The notes under the pieces are model-generated. The model worked only from the letters and a program-made list of their open reading frames with translations, was not told where the DNA came from and made no database searches. This document shows, one piece after another, positions 1-11,618 of a stretch of DNA of 64,000 nt. The stretch spans positions 252,852,510 through 252,916,509 of the forward strand of contig NC_061512.1 of NCBI RefSeq assembly GCF_022539505.1. Reading direction: 5' to 3'. Source of the DNA: Lolium rigidum. Its lineage: Eukaryota; Streptophyta; Magnoliopsida; Poales; Poaceae. The translations under genes and the position numbers were made by a program. Numbering within the stretch: the stretch's first letter is position 1; every line of letters starts with the position of its first letter.

Positions 1-2
1 TC

Positions 3-371
3 AGCGACCGCATGAAGGGTGCCGGTAGAAGGATCCGGGAGTGGCAGTGCTCTGCTGCCCGTGCCGGAGCAGACTCCGCACTTCGCGTTGCCTGCTCCTG
101 GTATCCGGAGCTAGACCTGGACGCCCTCGTCGGAGTGCGCGAAGGAGCTGAAACCGACCTGGTCCCGGTCCTCACCGCTAAGCGGCAGGATCGTGCGTAC
201 CACATCGCGGAGTACGCTGACATGCGCACCTTCATCGCCCCTCCTCCAGATGTCAAGGACTATCTGAGCGACGAGGAGGAAGGTGAAGACGACGAGGAGG
301 CCGGAGCTGATGATGAGCCTCTGGATGGTCCTGGCGCTGGCGACACTCCTCCCGAAGCCCCTGCTGCTTGA
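3..371 (+). CDS. Opposite-strand accessory ORF of Tat1, 5' end outside window
   Basis: This reading frame is open at the window edge and ends with TGA at 369-371, so the ATG at 12 need not be the start. The visible product is about 120 residues, with a Trp-Tyr-Pro segment in the first half and a strongly acidic tail (a Glu/Asp run at about residues 83-100) that ends Pro/Ala-rich. It lies downstream of the integrase gene on the opposite strand. That is where Tat-lineage elements such as Grande and RIRE2 carry an antisense ORF between pol and the 3' LTR. Its function is unknown even in those families. I infer that it is the same kind of gene from position and orientation, not from a sequence search. 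Confidence 0.6.
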   Translation, partial: SDRMKGAGRRIREWQCSAARAGADSALRVACSWYPELDLDALVGVREGAETDLVPVLTAKRQDRAYHIAEYADMRTFIAPPPDVKDYLSDEEEGEDDEEAGADDEPLDGPGAGDTPPEAPAA

Positions 372-1083
372 ATATCTGGTGTTACCTGTTTGCTTATGAA
401 GTGCTTGTTGGTCCTGCTTGACTCAAAACATTATCCGTTAAATTCTACCCCGGTATGCCGGGGTTCGTGATGTAAAACTTTAAACTCCCTTTTGGTTGTG
501 GCACAACAGTTTTATGCCGGTATGCTATACCGGTAGTTAATTACCTTATGTTTGTCTTAACATATTTGCTTATGGTTTTGCTTTTATCCTGCACTGCAAA
601 GATTTCGGAATTGTTTCCGCATCCAATTCGATGCATACTTGGCTCTTTTACCTTGGCTCTGCCTGCCTTCTCTGGGCGTTCTTTGGTGTATGAGCACAAG
701 GTTCCTTTACCAAACAAGCATTTTCTTGAACTTAGAAATAACTTCGAAATTTTGCAAAAAACCGGCTTGGCCGGGGTTAGTTAAACTTTTCCGGATTGTT
801 TGTTCCCATTCTCTCTTTTCGCAGTTCGCATGCTTAATTTCTACCAGTTTATCTTGCTTGCCATGAAGCCGGGTTGCGGACAGCAGCAGAGTCGAAGACT
901 CCGGTAGGTTTAGCACGCTACTAAACCGGAAAGAAAAAATGTTCACTAAGCAACCGGTGAACTGAAAAAATAAACATGTTGCATGCAACTTAGGTAGAGG
1001 TAGTCCCCGAGATTCATTCGAGGTTCCGACATCTTTTATTCATAGCATATAAGGTACAAAAAGGAACTTCTTACACCACAACT
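372..1083. other. Non-coding spacer between the convergent ORFs of Tat1
   Basis: About 700 bases lie between the stop of the plus-strand ORF and the stop of the minus-strand integrase frame. It is AT-rich with scattered CCGGTA/ATGCCGG words that recur across this element. I see no ORF worth calling. It probably holds the 3' untranslated ends of both convergent transcripts. Confidence 0.6.
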
Positions 1084-2649
1084 TCAAGAGTAGAAGGGAC
1101 GCAACAGAGCTACGTTCCATGGACGCTTGCTCTCCTCTCCGGACCTGTCCGCCTTTCCTTTCTTCCTTTCCTGTGCATCGATCAAGTAATAGGCATCATT
1201 GTGGAGAGCTTTGCTCACAATGAAGGGACCTTCCCATGGTGGTGAAAGTTTATGCCGGCCTTCAGTGCGCTGCACTAGGCGTAGCACCAAATCTCCTTCC
1301 CGGAATACTCTCGGGTTAACCTTCCGGCTATGATAGCGTCTGAGGTTTTGCTGGTAAATGGTTGTTGTCGCCAATGCCAATTCTCTTGCTTCTTCTAGCA
1401 AGTCGACATCATTTTCTCTGGCCTCTTTTACCTCTTGCTCGGTATAGAGCTGCACTCTTGGTGAGTCATGGATGATGTCGGTCGGTATGACCGCATCTGC
1501 TCCGTAGACCATAAAGAATGGAGTGTATCCGGTGGACCGGTTTGGAGTTGTTCTTATACTCCACAACACTGATGGTAGCTCATCAAGCCAACGCCCTGGT
1601 GACTTTTCCACCGCTTCGATGAGTCTTGGTTTGATACCAGAAAGTATCAATGCATTCGTTCTTTCCACCTGGCCATTGCCTTGTGGGGGTGCTACCGAGC
1701 ACAAATCCAACCGGATGTTGTTATCCTCACAAAATCTTTTGAACTCACCTTGAGCAAAGTTGGTTCCATTGTCTGTAATGATGCTATGCGGGTAACCATA
1801 CCGCAAGATAACATCCTTTAGGAACTTCACCGCCATGTGCCCATCACATTTTGCGATAGGTTTCACTTCTAGCCACTTGGTAAACTTATCTACCATGACC
1901 AAGATGTGTGTCATGCTGCTCCTTGCAGTTTTGAATGGGCCAACCATATCAAGGCACCAAACAGCGAATGGCCATGTTAGCCGTATGGTTTTCAAGCCGG
2001 ACGCTGGGGTATGATTTTGCTTGGCGTACCTCCGGCACCCATTGCACTTTCTAACCAAATCCTCAGCATTTTCCAAAGCAGTGGGCGAATAGAACCCATG
2101 CCGGGGAACACTTTTGCTACCAGCGCCCTTGATGAAGCGTGGTGCCCACATTCCCCTTGATGAATCTCTTCAAGCATTTCTTTTCCCTCTTCCGGCTCCA
2201 CACATCTTTGAAGGACACCGGTAACACTTCTCTTGTACACCTCGCCATTGATGAATGTGTATGCTTTGGACCTCCTCTGGATCCTTCTGGATTCATTTTC
2301 GTCATCCGGCAAGGTGCCGTTGATCAGGAATTCCTTAATAGGTTTAACCCATGATGGTGCTTCTCGAACTAGAAACACCGGTACGTCTATCTCCATGTTA
2401 TCCACCAGCATTGTTTCTTCCAGTATGGTCGCGACAGTCCCCGAACTTACCGGAACAGTCCCCGAGCTTGCCGGAACAGTCCCCGGGTTTCCTTCATCGA
2501 TATCCATGGGCACTACATGTGATTCCGGTACGAAAATTGATTCCGACTCCGGGCTTGGTTTGATCGACGGTACTCTTAAGTGTGCCAAGGCTATTCCTCC
2601 TCCAGCTACGGTTCCTCCTCCAGCTACGGTTCCTCCGCCGCCAGCGACG
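1084..2649 (-). pseudogene. Tat1 integrase with RNase H tail
   Basis: Read from high to low coordinates, the frame begins with a remnant just before integrase (FLINGTLPDDENESRR). It continues through the HHCC zinc-binding domain (His-His near CGHHASS, Cys-Cys in CNGCRRY) into the catalytic core: Asp in LDMVGPF, Asp in ITDNGTNF, Glu in QGNGQVERTN. The C-terminal region has LSPPWEGPFIVSK, matching the integrase tail module of Tat/Athila-type gypsy elements. A frameshift near 2100-2120 separates the zinc domain from the core, so no intact protein is made. The enzyme would insert element cDNA into chromosomes. The end at 1084 is a normal-looking stop. Confidence 0.88.
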
Positions 2650-4160
2650 TATACCGCGGTTACATAATCCGCGAGCCAGTCTTCCGGCTTAGTTGTGCCA
2701 TCATATGTTTTTGTGTCACGGGGCAACTGGAAGTTGCGAACCGGTGGTCCTCCTTTCATGATTCTTGGACGAAAGCACTTTGGGCCTGGGGGTCCTTCTG
2801 CCTCGATCATTTCCGACAAGTATACTCTGTCCAGACGGTGCCTCGCATCCCGTTCTGGCAGGTATCTTTCTCCCAAGCGTTCTGCCAATGGGTTCCGGTA
2901 TGCTGCCGGTCTTGCTGAATCAACCTCATCTTCATATTTCGGTACCGTGGCCCTTGCCTGCCGGTACCTTGGAGGATCTATCTCCTCCTCATCATACGCT
3001 GCCCTTGCGGCTCGATAATTTTGCCCGGTTTCGTGTCTACCGGCATGATTGTTTCCGGCATAGCCTCCTTTGGCGTAGCCTCGGTCTGCCCCTTGGCTTT
3101 TTCTACCGGCATTGTGTTGCCCGGCTTGTTGTTTTCCGGCAAGAACCAGATCATACACAGTCATCTGCTGCACATTCATCTCTTTTTCTCTTCTTCTGTC
3201 CGGATGGGGGGACGAAGCCTGCCCATGGGACTTGCTACCGGCATTCTTTGTTGAACGCGCGGATTTCGAAGCCACAGCCTTGTTTAGCTTAACAAGCTGC
3301 TCAACATGTTGCTGCTCGATAGTCTCAAGCAGTTCCCGGACGCGCTCTTGTTGCTTTACCAGTGCGTCCCCAGAAAGCGATTCACACAGCGCTATCGCGG
3401 CTTTAGCAGCTTTCATCGTTTTATCCGGGCTACTGTACATAGGTTTCTCTACAATGCTCACAGATGCAGAGGTACTTTTGCCGGCAAGAATTTCTTTGCG
3501 CAGATCCTGATCTAGATTACGAGCCTTGAGCCAGTTCTCCGGTATCCTAGCAGCATGAGCGCTAACAGAAGCAAAGCCATGGGCAGCGTTGTACTCACGT
3601 ATGGTTAGGTTCAGCTCTCGCTACGCCTTGAGGATGTCCTTGCCGCTCTCGAGCACCTTCTGGCGCTGCGCCTCCAGCTCCGCCTGAGCCGCTGCCGGGT
3701 CGATGTTCTGCGCGATGGGGGTGGCGAGGACGTTCATCGCCGCTTGGAGTGGTGTTTCCGGCGGCGCGGATGATGCTCCCGCAGCGCCTGCATCACGCTC
3801 CAGCGGTGGCTTGGCCGCGCGGGTTGAAGCCGCACGCCCAGCACCTTCTTCCACAGCTCCTTTGCCGGCGTCGACCGCGCCTGCCATCATCGCGTCCACG
3901 CTGCCTGGAGCGCGGCCAACATGTAGCCATCTTGGCGGATCCGGCGCCACCAGCACCGGCGAGGGGTTCTGGCGCACAGGGACGGTATCGAAGTAGATGC
4001 GGTGGCTGCCGAACTCGATGATGCGGCCGTTCTTGGGGAAGATGCCGCCGTTGGCGAAGCATCCCGCGTGATGAAGTCCATGGCGTAGATGCGCTGCACC
4101 AGCGCGGACACCGTACGCTGGCCGGCGACGTCGAGGATGCCCGCCCGAATGTGAACTCCA
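2650..4160 (-). pseudogene. Tat1 gag fused to the integrase side by a large internal deletion
   Basis: The frame runs from just inside the primer-binding site toward lower coordinates. It has a short Ala-rich leader (to a TAG at 3621-3623), then a Gag segment with charged coiled-coil-like stretches (VKQQERVRELLETIEQQHVE) and a Gly/Arg/Tyr-rich middle, then FQLPRDTKTYDGTTKPEDWL, the usual start of the Gag core. It breaks off there and continues in frame through 18-base repeats (AGGGTV) into the pre-integrase segment. Most of Gag, protease and reverse transcriptase are therefore gone. Another frameshift lies near 4050. This could be a one-off deletion or a propagated non-autonomous family; the window alone cannot decide. 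Confidence 0.75.
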
Positions 4161-4177
4161 TCAAGCGCCACTTCATG

Positions 4178-4195
4178 CCCCACGGTGGGCGCCAA
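4178..4195 (-). other. Primer-binding site of Tat1
   Basis: On the minus strand this reads TTGGCGCCCACCGTGGGG, starting one base inside the LTR end. It has the form of a tRNA 3'-end complement at the place where minus-strand DNA synthesis would start. A closely related site (TTGGCATCGACCGTGGGG) is found in the second Tat element at 41303-41320. Confidence 0.8.
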
Positions 4196-4196
4196 C

Positions 4197-4909
4197 TGTC
4201 ATCGTGGTGAACGAGCAGATGCCATAGGATGGCTTGAGTTGGGGCCGAATGGACGCTAGAGGATTCGGGTGAGGGTTTGTGATTAGATGGGATGAACTTC
4301 CAGATGCTTTCCTCAAGAACACATCCAAAGGCAGGGATGCAAGAAGAAACACACAAGGAAGAACTCTGCTCTAGATCACTATCTTCATTGATCTCAACAT
4401 GGTTACGGAGTTTACGGGTACAAGGCTCATCTAAGGCTGATCCTCTCGAATACGGGTGTGCCCCCTCTCCTTATATAGGGGAGAGGGTGGCTTACAGAGC
4501 AAGAAACCCTAATGACATCTTTGACTGGACAAACTACTTTACAAAGTAACTTTAATCATAGATGACGCCGGGGTCTTCTTTAATCAGGGAGGCTGACGTC
4601 CTCCGGCTTCTTTCAGCGTCATCCCTCTCTTTGGCGCCAGGGCTTCGATTAAAGCCACTTTGCTTACCTCAGCCTTGTCCTCTAGCTGCGAAGAGAATCT
4701 TTGACCGGTCTTGTCGACATGCTCTTCTTTCCGGTAGCCCGGTGTCTTCTTCATCCGGTTCCGGTATACCCCTCTGGGGATACCGGCATGGCTTTGCTTA
4801 GCCAAACGCTTATCTTTGCGCTCCGGTAAGAATATTAAACCGATATCTTGATGGCCCAAACCATCCGGTTTGGCATGCCTTTGGCATACCGGGGGTCATC
4901 CCCCCAACA
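4197..4909 (-). repeat. 5' LTR of Tat1
   Basis: The LTR is 713 bp. On the minus strand it starts TGTTGGGGGG and ends CGATGACA, and it abuts the primer-binding site. The right border is fixed by comparison with 29990 onward, where the host sequence is uninterrupted. A run reading TATATAGGGGAGAGG on the plus strand near 4472-4490 may mark the promoter or start region. Only one LTR is in the window, so LTR identity cannot be used for dating. Confidence 0.85.
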
Positions 4910-5425
4910 ACGATGGTGATGGAGATGATGTCCAGCTCGATGACGGTGACGATGGCGTCGATTTCCCCCTCCGGGAGGGAATTTCCCCGGCGGATCTCAG
5001 CCTGCCGGAGATCTCTTTTCTCTCTGGTGTTCTCCGCCCCGCAGAGGCGGCTGTGACTCTTCGCGACTATCCCCCTGGAGCTTAGGTTTTCGGGACGAAG
5101 AAATACGCGAAGGAGAGGAGGCCAGAGGAGGCTGTGGGCCCCCTCCTCACAGGGCGGCGCGGCCAGGGCAGGGCCCGCGCCGGCCTATGAGGTGGGCCCA
5201 TGGCGGCCCTCCTCGGCTCCCCCTTCTGGCTCCCTTCGTCTTCTAGAAAAATCAGGGAGGACGGCGCTTTTTCCAGCAGAATCCTGACTCCGGTGCGCGA
5301 TCCTCCAATAATCATGAAACATGCAAAATAGATGAAATAACATAAGTATCATCTCCAAATATGAAATATATCAATGAATAACAGCAAATTATGATATAAA
5401 ATAGTGATGCAAATTGGACGTATCA
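4910..5425 (-). repeat. 3' LTR of the Athila element, right-hand part
   Basis: This matches 29990-30556 of the complete LTR from ACGATGGTGATGG to GGACGTATCA, with some indels (a stretch around 30320-30390 is missing here). The first roughly 950 bp of the LTR are not in the window because Tat1 is inserted at 4909/4910. A GC-rich block (GGGCGGCGCGGCC near 5151) is shared with the other copy. Confidence 0.85.
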
Positions 5426-5690
5426 ACTCCCCCAAGCTTAGACTTCGCTTGTCCCCAAGCGAAACTGAACTCGGTAAACAGGACCACATGTTTATGGAGT
5501 GAAGAGTCGATAAATAAAATACGGACAAGAATCATTCACACAAGACATTCTAGTAAACAACTTCCTCATATAATTCAACTTGGAACAAGTATAAGGTAAT
5601 CACAAATAAAGGTGCATAAGAAATCATAGTTGGTGATGGCAAACTTCGTTCTTGGTCAGAGAACAATTAACAGGTTATACTGAAGGAGAT
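5426..5690 (-). other. Athila 3' internal end with polypurine tract, first copy
   Basis: On the minus strand AAGCTTGGGGGAGT directly abuts the LTR, which is the expected polypurine tract for plus-strand priming. The remaining sequence is non-coding. The segment recurs nearly identically at 11740-12004; the second copy has 12 extra bases (near 11845). It ends with TATAC (5686-5690), the TSD of the Angela/BARE insertion. Confidence 0.8.
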
Positions 5691-7468
5691 ATGCCCAAGA
5701 GGCAATAATAAAGTGGTTATTATTTATATCTTTATTTTTATGATAAATGTTTATATATCATGCTATAATTGTATTAACCGAAACATTAGTACATGTGTGA
5801 TATGTAGACAACAAGAAGTCCCTAGTATGCCTCTTAAAGTAGCTTGTTGATTAATGGATGATTAGTTTCATAATCATGAACATTGGATGTTATTAATAAC
5901 AAGGTTATATCATTATATGAATGATGTAATGGACACACCCAATTAAGCGTAGCATAAGATCTCATCATTAAGTTATTTGCTATAAGCTTTCGATACATAG
6001 TTACCTAGTCCTTATGACCATGAGATCATGTAAATCACTTATACCGGAAAGGTACTTTGATTACATCAAACGCCACTGCGTAAATGGGTGGTTATAAAGG
6101 TGGAATTAAGTATCCGGAAAGTATGAGTTGAGGCATATGGATCAACGGTGGGATTTGTCCATCCCGATGACGGATAGATATACTCACGGGCCCTCTCGGT
6201 GGAATGTCGTCTAATGTCTTGCAAGCATATGAATAAGTTCATAAGAGACCACATACCACGGTACGAGTAAAGAGTACTTGTCGGAGACGAGGTTGAACAA
6301 GGTATAGAGTGATACCGAAGATCAAACCTCGGACAAGTAAAATATCGCGTGACAAAGGGAATTGGTATCGTATGTGAATGGTTCATTCGATCACTAAAGT
6401 CATCGTTGAATATGTGGGAGCCATTATGGATCTCCGGATCCCGCTATTGGTTATTGGTCGGAGTGAGTACTCAACCATGTCCGCATAGTTCACGAACCGT
6501 AGGGTGACACACTTAAAGTTGGATGTTGAAATGGTAGAACTTGAATATGGAATGGAGTTCGAATATTTGTTCGGAGTCCCGGATGAGATCCCGGACATCA
6601 CGAGGAGTTCCGGAATGGTCCGGAGAATAAGATTCATATATAGGATGTCATTTTATGTGAATTAAAATGACGCGGAAGGTTCTATGGAAGGTTCTAGAAG
6701 GTACTAGAAAAGTCCGGAAGAAACCACCAAGGAAGGTGGAGTCCACGTGGGACTCCACCTCCATGGCCGGCCAACCCTAGTGGGGGTGGAGTCCCAAGTG
6801 GACTCCCCTTAGGGGGCCGGCCACCCCCATATGGGAGGTGGAACTCCCACCTCTAGTGGGAGTCCTAGCTTGGGTAGGTTTCCCCACCATATGGAAGGTT
6901 TTTGGTTCGGGTCTTATTCGAAGACTTGGAGACCAACACTTGGGGTTCCACCTATATAATGAGGGGCCAAGGGGAGGGGGCCGGCCACCAAAGAACCACA
7001 AGGTGGCCGCACCCCTATAGTGGCCGGCGCCCCCTCTCCCCAAACCCTAGCGGTCTCTCTCCTCCACCACATCCCGCACGCTTAGCGAAGCTCCGCCGGA
7101 CTTCTCCACCACCACCGACACCATGCCGTCGTGCTGTCGGATTCAAGAGGAGCTACTACTTCCGCTGCCCGCTGGAACGGGGAGGTGGATGTCGTCTTCA
7201 TCAACAACCGAACGTGTGACCGAGTACGGAGGTGCTGCCCGTTCGTGGCGCCGGAAGCGATCGTGATCAAGATCTTCTACGCGCTTTTGCAAGCGGCAAG
7301 TGAACGTCTACCGCAGCAACAAGAGTCTCACTCTTGTAGGCTTTGGAATCTCTTCAAGGGTGAGACTCGGTAAACCCCTCGTTGCTACCGTCTTCTAGAT
7401 TGCATCTTGGCTTGGATTGCGTGTTCACGGTAGGAAATTTTTTGTTTTCTATGCAACGTTATCCTACA
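5691..7468 (+). repeat. 5' LTR of the Angela/BARE-type element
   Basis: The LTR is 1,778 bp, starting TGAAGGAGAT (one or two bases off the usual TGTTGGAGAT) and ending CCTACA just before the primer-binding site. It differs from the copy at 12005-13793 by scattered substitutions and small indels, roughly one to two per cent by eye. A TATATAATGAGGGG run at 6952-6965 fits the promoter region. Confidence 0.9.
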
Positions 7469-7469
7469 G

Positions 7470-7487
7470 TGGTATCAGAGCCGTGTC
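7470..7487 (+). other. Primer-binding site, initiator tRNA-Met type
   Basis: TGGTATCAGAGCCGTGTC follows the LTR after one base. TGGTATCAGAGC is the standard tRNA-iMet complement used by plant copia elements, so it fixes both orientation and LTR end. Confidence 0.9.
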
Positions 7488-10400
7488 TATGCATAGATGG
7501 TTGCACGAGTAGAACACAATGGTTTTGTGGGCGTTGATGCTCTTGTTATCTTTAGTTTGAGTACTTTGCATCTTTGTGGCATAGTGGGATGAAGCGGCCC
7601 GGACTAACTTTACATGACCGCGTTCATGAGACTTGTTCCTCGTTCGACATGCAACTTGTATTGCATAAGAGGCTTTGCGGGTGTCTGTCTCTCCTACTAT
7701 AGTGAAGATTCAACTTACTCTTCTGTTGAAAACATTAGTATCAACGTTGTGGTTAATGTTCGTAGGTAGATTAGATCTCTCTCGAAAACCCTAAACCACG
7801 TAAAATATGCAAACCAAATTAGAGACATCTAACTTGTTTTTGCAGGGTTTGGTGATATGATATGGCCATAATGTGATGATGAATATGTATGAGATGATCA
7901 TTATTGTATTGTGGCAACCGGCGAGAGCCTTATGGTTGTCTTTAATTTTCATGTTGAGTAGTATTTCAAAGTAGTTGTAATAGTTGCTACATGAGGTGAA
8001 CAACCATGAAGACGGCGCCATGGACCTTGACGCTACGCCGACGATGATGGAGATCATGCCCGTTGATTATGGAGATCATGTCCGTGCTTTGGAGATGAAG
8101 ATCGAAGGCGCAAAGACAAAAGGGCTATATCATATCACATATGAACTGCATATGATGTTAATCCTTTTATGCATCTTATTTTGCTTAGAACGCGGCGGTA
8201 GCATTATAAGATGATCCCTCACATTAATATCAAGATAATAAAGTGTTCTCCCCTCGTATGCACCGTTGCCAAAGTTCGTCGTTTCGAAGCATCTCGTGAT
8301 GATCGGATGTGATAGATTCAACGTTCATATACAACGGGTGTAAGCCATGTTGCACACGCGGAATACTTGGGTTTGCTTGACGAGCCTAGCATGTACAGAC
8401 ATGGCCTCGGGACAACGGAAACCAAAAGGTTGAACACGAGTCATATGGATGATATGATCAACATGTTGATGTTCACCATTGAAGCTACATCATCTCACGT
8501 GATGATCGGTTTTGGTGTAGTGGATTTGGATCGTGTACCACTTAACAACTATGAGGGATGTTGTATTAAATGGGAGTTCATTAGTAATTAGATTAGAACA
8601 TGAACTAATTATCATAAACATAGTCTGAGTAGTATTTTGAATTAATTTTGTAGTATTGGCATCCGTTTTCTACTATGCGCTAGTCTTGTTATTGAGATAG
8701 AAATACTTGTTAAAATCGACAAGAAACTTTACGGATTGGTACCGTATTGTTAAAGAATCAAGAATTGATTAAGTCCTACTGCAAACTTTTAGTAAACCTC
8801 ACATTGTTGATTCAAAGAGCTATGGTTTCAATTAGTAACTAAAGTTATCTTGTCTCCAGTAAACTTGAAGTTCAAATCTGTTTGAAAAGTAAGGAGCTGG
8901 AAATTTAGTTTTCAGAAATAATCAAGGTATGAGATATATGTGATATCTAAGACCTTATTGCAAGATGATAGAATATAATTTGGTGAGACTACATAAACTC
9001 ATAAGTTTTATGGGAATGTATGAAGGTTGAAGACGCCAGGCGTCACAATCCTCCAACTATTGGGGCACTAACGATATTCGCATATCCATGAAGTTATCAT
9101 CCTTAGTATGCACCGTTGCTAAGACTCGTCGTATCGAAGCATCACGTGATGATCGGGTGTGATAGATTCTACGTGTGCATACAACGGGTGCAAGCCAGAT
9201 TTGCACATGCGAATACTAAGGTTAAACTTTATGAGCCTAGCATGTACAGACATGGTCTCAGAAAGTTGTCATGAATTGATGGATAAAATTATGAGTGAAA
9301 TTGTTCATTGTATTACAAAGTTACTAATAGTGAAATCTAGAACACTGGTCATATGATGATCAACTTCAAAATAAGAACCTCAAGGTTATTGGTATTAGAC
9401 CAACAAACCTAGAAGTTATTGATGTTGAAGTGTTTTTCTGAATAATGAGGAAAACTAAAAGAGAAACTGCAAAAGATATTTTGGCCAGAAAGAAAGAAAA
9501 GACTAGAAAGTCTAGCTCAGGTGTATATAAATGATATACATGTTATGGTTGTATTCCTAGTTAGGTCACACTATGAAATTCTTGGGTATTAGTACTATAT
9601 TGGTTGGTATGAAGTGTCATACAAAACAACGCAATACAAGAATACAATGGCCTAAGTGATCGACAAGGAATATGATAGGAATGCACGTCTAGAACAAAAT
9701 AAAGTGTTATTATGTTCGTCGTTGGCATTCTATCTAGCCCTTAGAATTTATAATAAAGAACTTAATAATTGTTATTTTGCTCTGGTCAAATGAAAACAAT
9801 GAGTTGTTAAAATTATGACATTACTCCATGTATGATGGATAAGTTATTATAAATCTTAATGGTGAAACACACATACATAACACTGACGCCAAAATGCCAT
9901 AAGGCAAATGATTTGAATTCCACTTATTTGTGGAACCGCCATTTAGGTCATGTTAGAAAGGAACGCATGAAGGAACTCCATGCAAATGGATTTTTGGAGT
10001 CATTTGATTTTTGAACCATTTGGCGCTTGCAAATCTTTTCTAAAGAGAATGATTAAAATACCGTTCATAGGCCAAGAGTTGAACGGGCAACAAACTTAGT
10101 GGAAAAATACATAATGATTTATATGGTTCACTGAGCATAGTTGTGTGTGGGAGATTCTTCTACTTCATGAAAACTTTCAACAATGAATTGAGTATATATA
10201 TGTGGATATATTCGATAAGGAAGAAGTTTGAAACATTTGAATGGGTTCAAATAAATTTCAACATGAAGTGGAAATCATCGTAATAGAAAAGTCAAATATC
10301 TATGATTGGATCATGGTGGAAATATTTGAATTACGAGTTTTAGCGAATATCTAAGAGAGTCATGAAATTGTTCTACAACTCACATTTCTTGGAGTATCAT

Positions 10401-11618
10401 AATGATGATATAGTATCCGAGAGATGTATCCAAACCTTGTTGGATCAATGATGAGATAAAATATTGATGCCATTATATTTTGTGGATTATGCTTTAGTGA
10501 CTACCGCTTTTACACTGTATAGAGCATCATCATGATCCGTTGAAATGACACCATACGAGTTATGGTATGGGTATAAACCCTAATAGTCTTTTCTTTAAAT
10601 TTTTGGTCTAAGAGTTTACAACCAAAATCGGATGAATGTCTTTGTTGGTTATCCCAGAGATTTAATTGGGAATTCTTCCCACGAGACAAAGACAAAAATG
10701 TTTGTCAATGTTTTTTATTTCCGAGAAAATTGTTTCTAGTGAAGTATTTGAGTGGGAGGACAATATAATTAGATAAGGTTTATGAACCTGAGCATAATGA
10801 TCAGAGTAGTGCAGCATCGGAATTGGTTTCGGAAGCGGCCACGACAATCATGGCTCCCATGACTACAAAGTGTTTTAGCCATGGAGATCGAAGTACATAT
10901 TGAACCTTGTAGGTATGGTTTACTTTGTGATCAAATAAATGATTTGTGGACAAAGGATTGATTTTGAAACAACAATAAACCAAGTACAAACAAAGAAGTT
11001 ATGATGGGCCCTAATTCCGTTAAAAATGGCTATACGCCATGAAATCCAAAATAGATGAATACTTTTTGAAAGTAAATGGATCTATAAAATTGATGGACTT
11101 GGATGGAATATCCTTGAAGAAGCTCGACTTGTTGAAAAATTGTTTACAACAAAGTTTAAAGAGTTGACTACGATAAGATTATATCTTTCGTAGCAATGCT
11201 TATAGTCTATGTGGATTATTCTAGTAATCACTACATATTTCTTTTATGAGATATGCTAGTAGGATGGCAAAATACACTACTTAACAGAAGTGTGTATTAA
11301 AGGTGTATACAAGATACAACCAATTGATTTGCTAGTCCGTAAAATACTAGATAGGTATACGAACTTCAATTGGATGAAGTGAGTATCACGGAGTTGGAAT
11401 CTTCACCAGATGAAATAGTCAAAGAGTTTTTGATTTCATCAGAGACGATGAAGAGACTTGCATTTGCAAGAAATTAAGTGGGAGCGTTGAGACATATTTA
11501 TAATACTTATGTAGATGACATATAGTTGGTTATAAATGATGTAATTATATACTTGATTAAAAGGTTTCATTGAGAAATTTACTTCAATGAAAGGATATAG
11601 ACAGAAACAAATTTTGTG
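7488..11618 (+). pseudogene. Decayed gag-pol region of the Angela/BARE-type element
   Basis: No long ORF remains. Short islands are recognisable: a GAG-pre-integrase motif near 9930-10010 (HLGHVRKERMKELHANGFLES), and a Tyr-Val-Asp-Asp-Ile island at about 11508-11522 followed by a stop. Non-coding sequence contains two diverged copies of a roughly 155-bp block, 8258-8412 and 9107-9262, both ending in CCTAGCATGTACAGACATGG. The reverse transcriptase is cut at 11618, and RNase H and the 3' LTR are absent from this copy. Confidence 0.75.

Larger units (their letters stand above)
1..4909 (-). mobile_element. Tat-lineage Ty3/gypsy retrotransposon (Tat1), deletion derivative, 3' end outside window
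   Basis: The element reads on the minus strand: 5' LTR at 4197-4909, then primer-binding site, gag, a gag-integrase junction, integrase, and an opposite-strand ORF at the left edge. Its 3' LTR lies left of position 1. The right end reads CCCCCCAACA and is followed by ACGAT (4910-4914). The same flank continues unbroken at 29990 in the undisturbed LTR copy, which shows that this element inserted into the 3' LTR of the Athila element. Protease, reverse transcriptase and most of RNase H are missing. The lineage call rests on the integrase sequence, the primer-binding site and the opposite-strand ORF layout known from Grande/RIRE2-like elements. Confidence 0.85.
5691..11618 (+). mobile_element. 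Angela/BARE-type Ty1/copia retrotransposon, 3' truncated
   Basis: A plus-strand element with a 5' LTR (5691-7468), a primer-binding site and 4.1 kb of decayed internal sequence. It breaks off in the reverse-transcriptase region at 11618, where Athila LTR sequence resumes. The LTR start (GGAGATATGCCCAAGAGGCA) and end (ATGCAACGTTATCCTACA) are those of the abundant Angela/BARE/WIS group of Triticeae. The left flank TATAC equals the TSD of the solo LTR at 12005-13793, so both derive from one insertion event that was later duplicated. Confidence 0.85.

Noticed and set aside
2139..3515. Several plus-strand ORFs of 60-175 codons opposite the Tat1 gag region
   Set aside because: They mirror the minus-strand gag/integrase frame, overlap each other in different frames and show no independent features.
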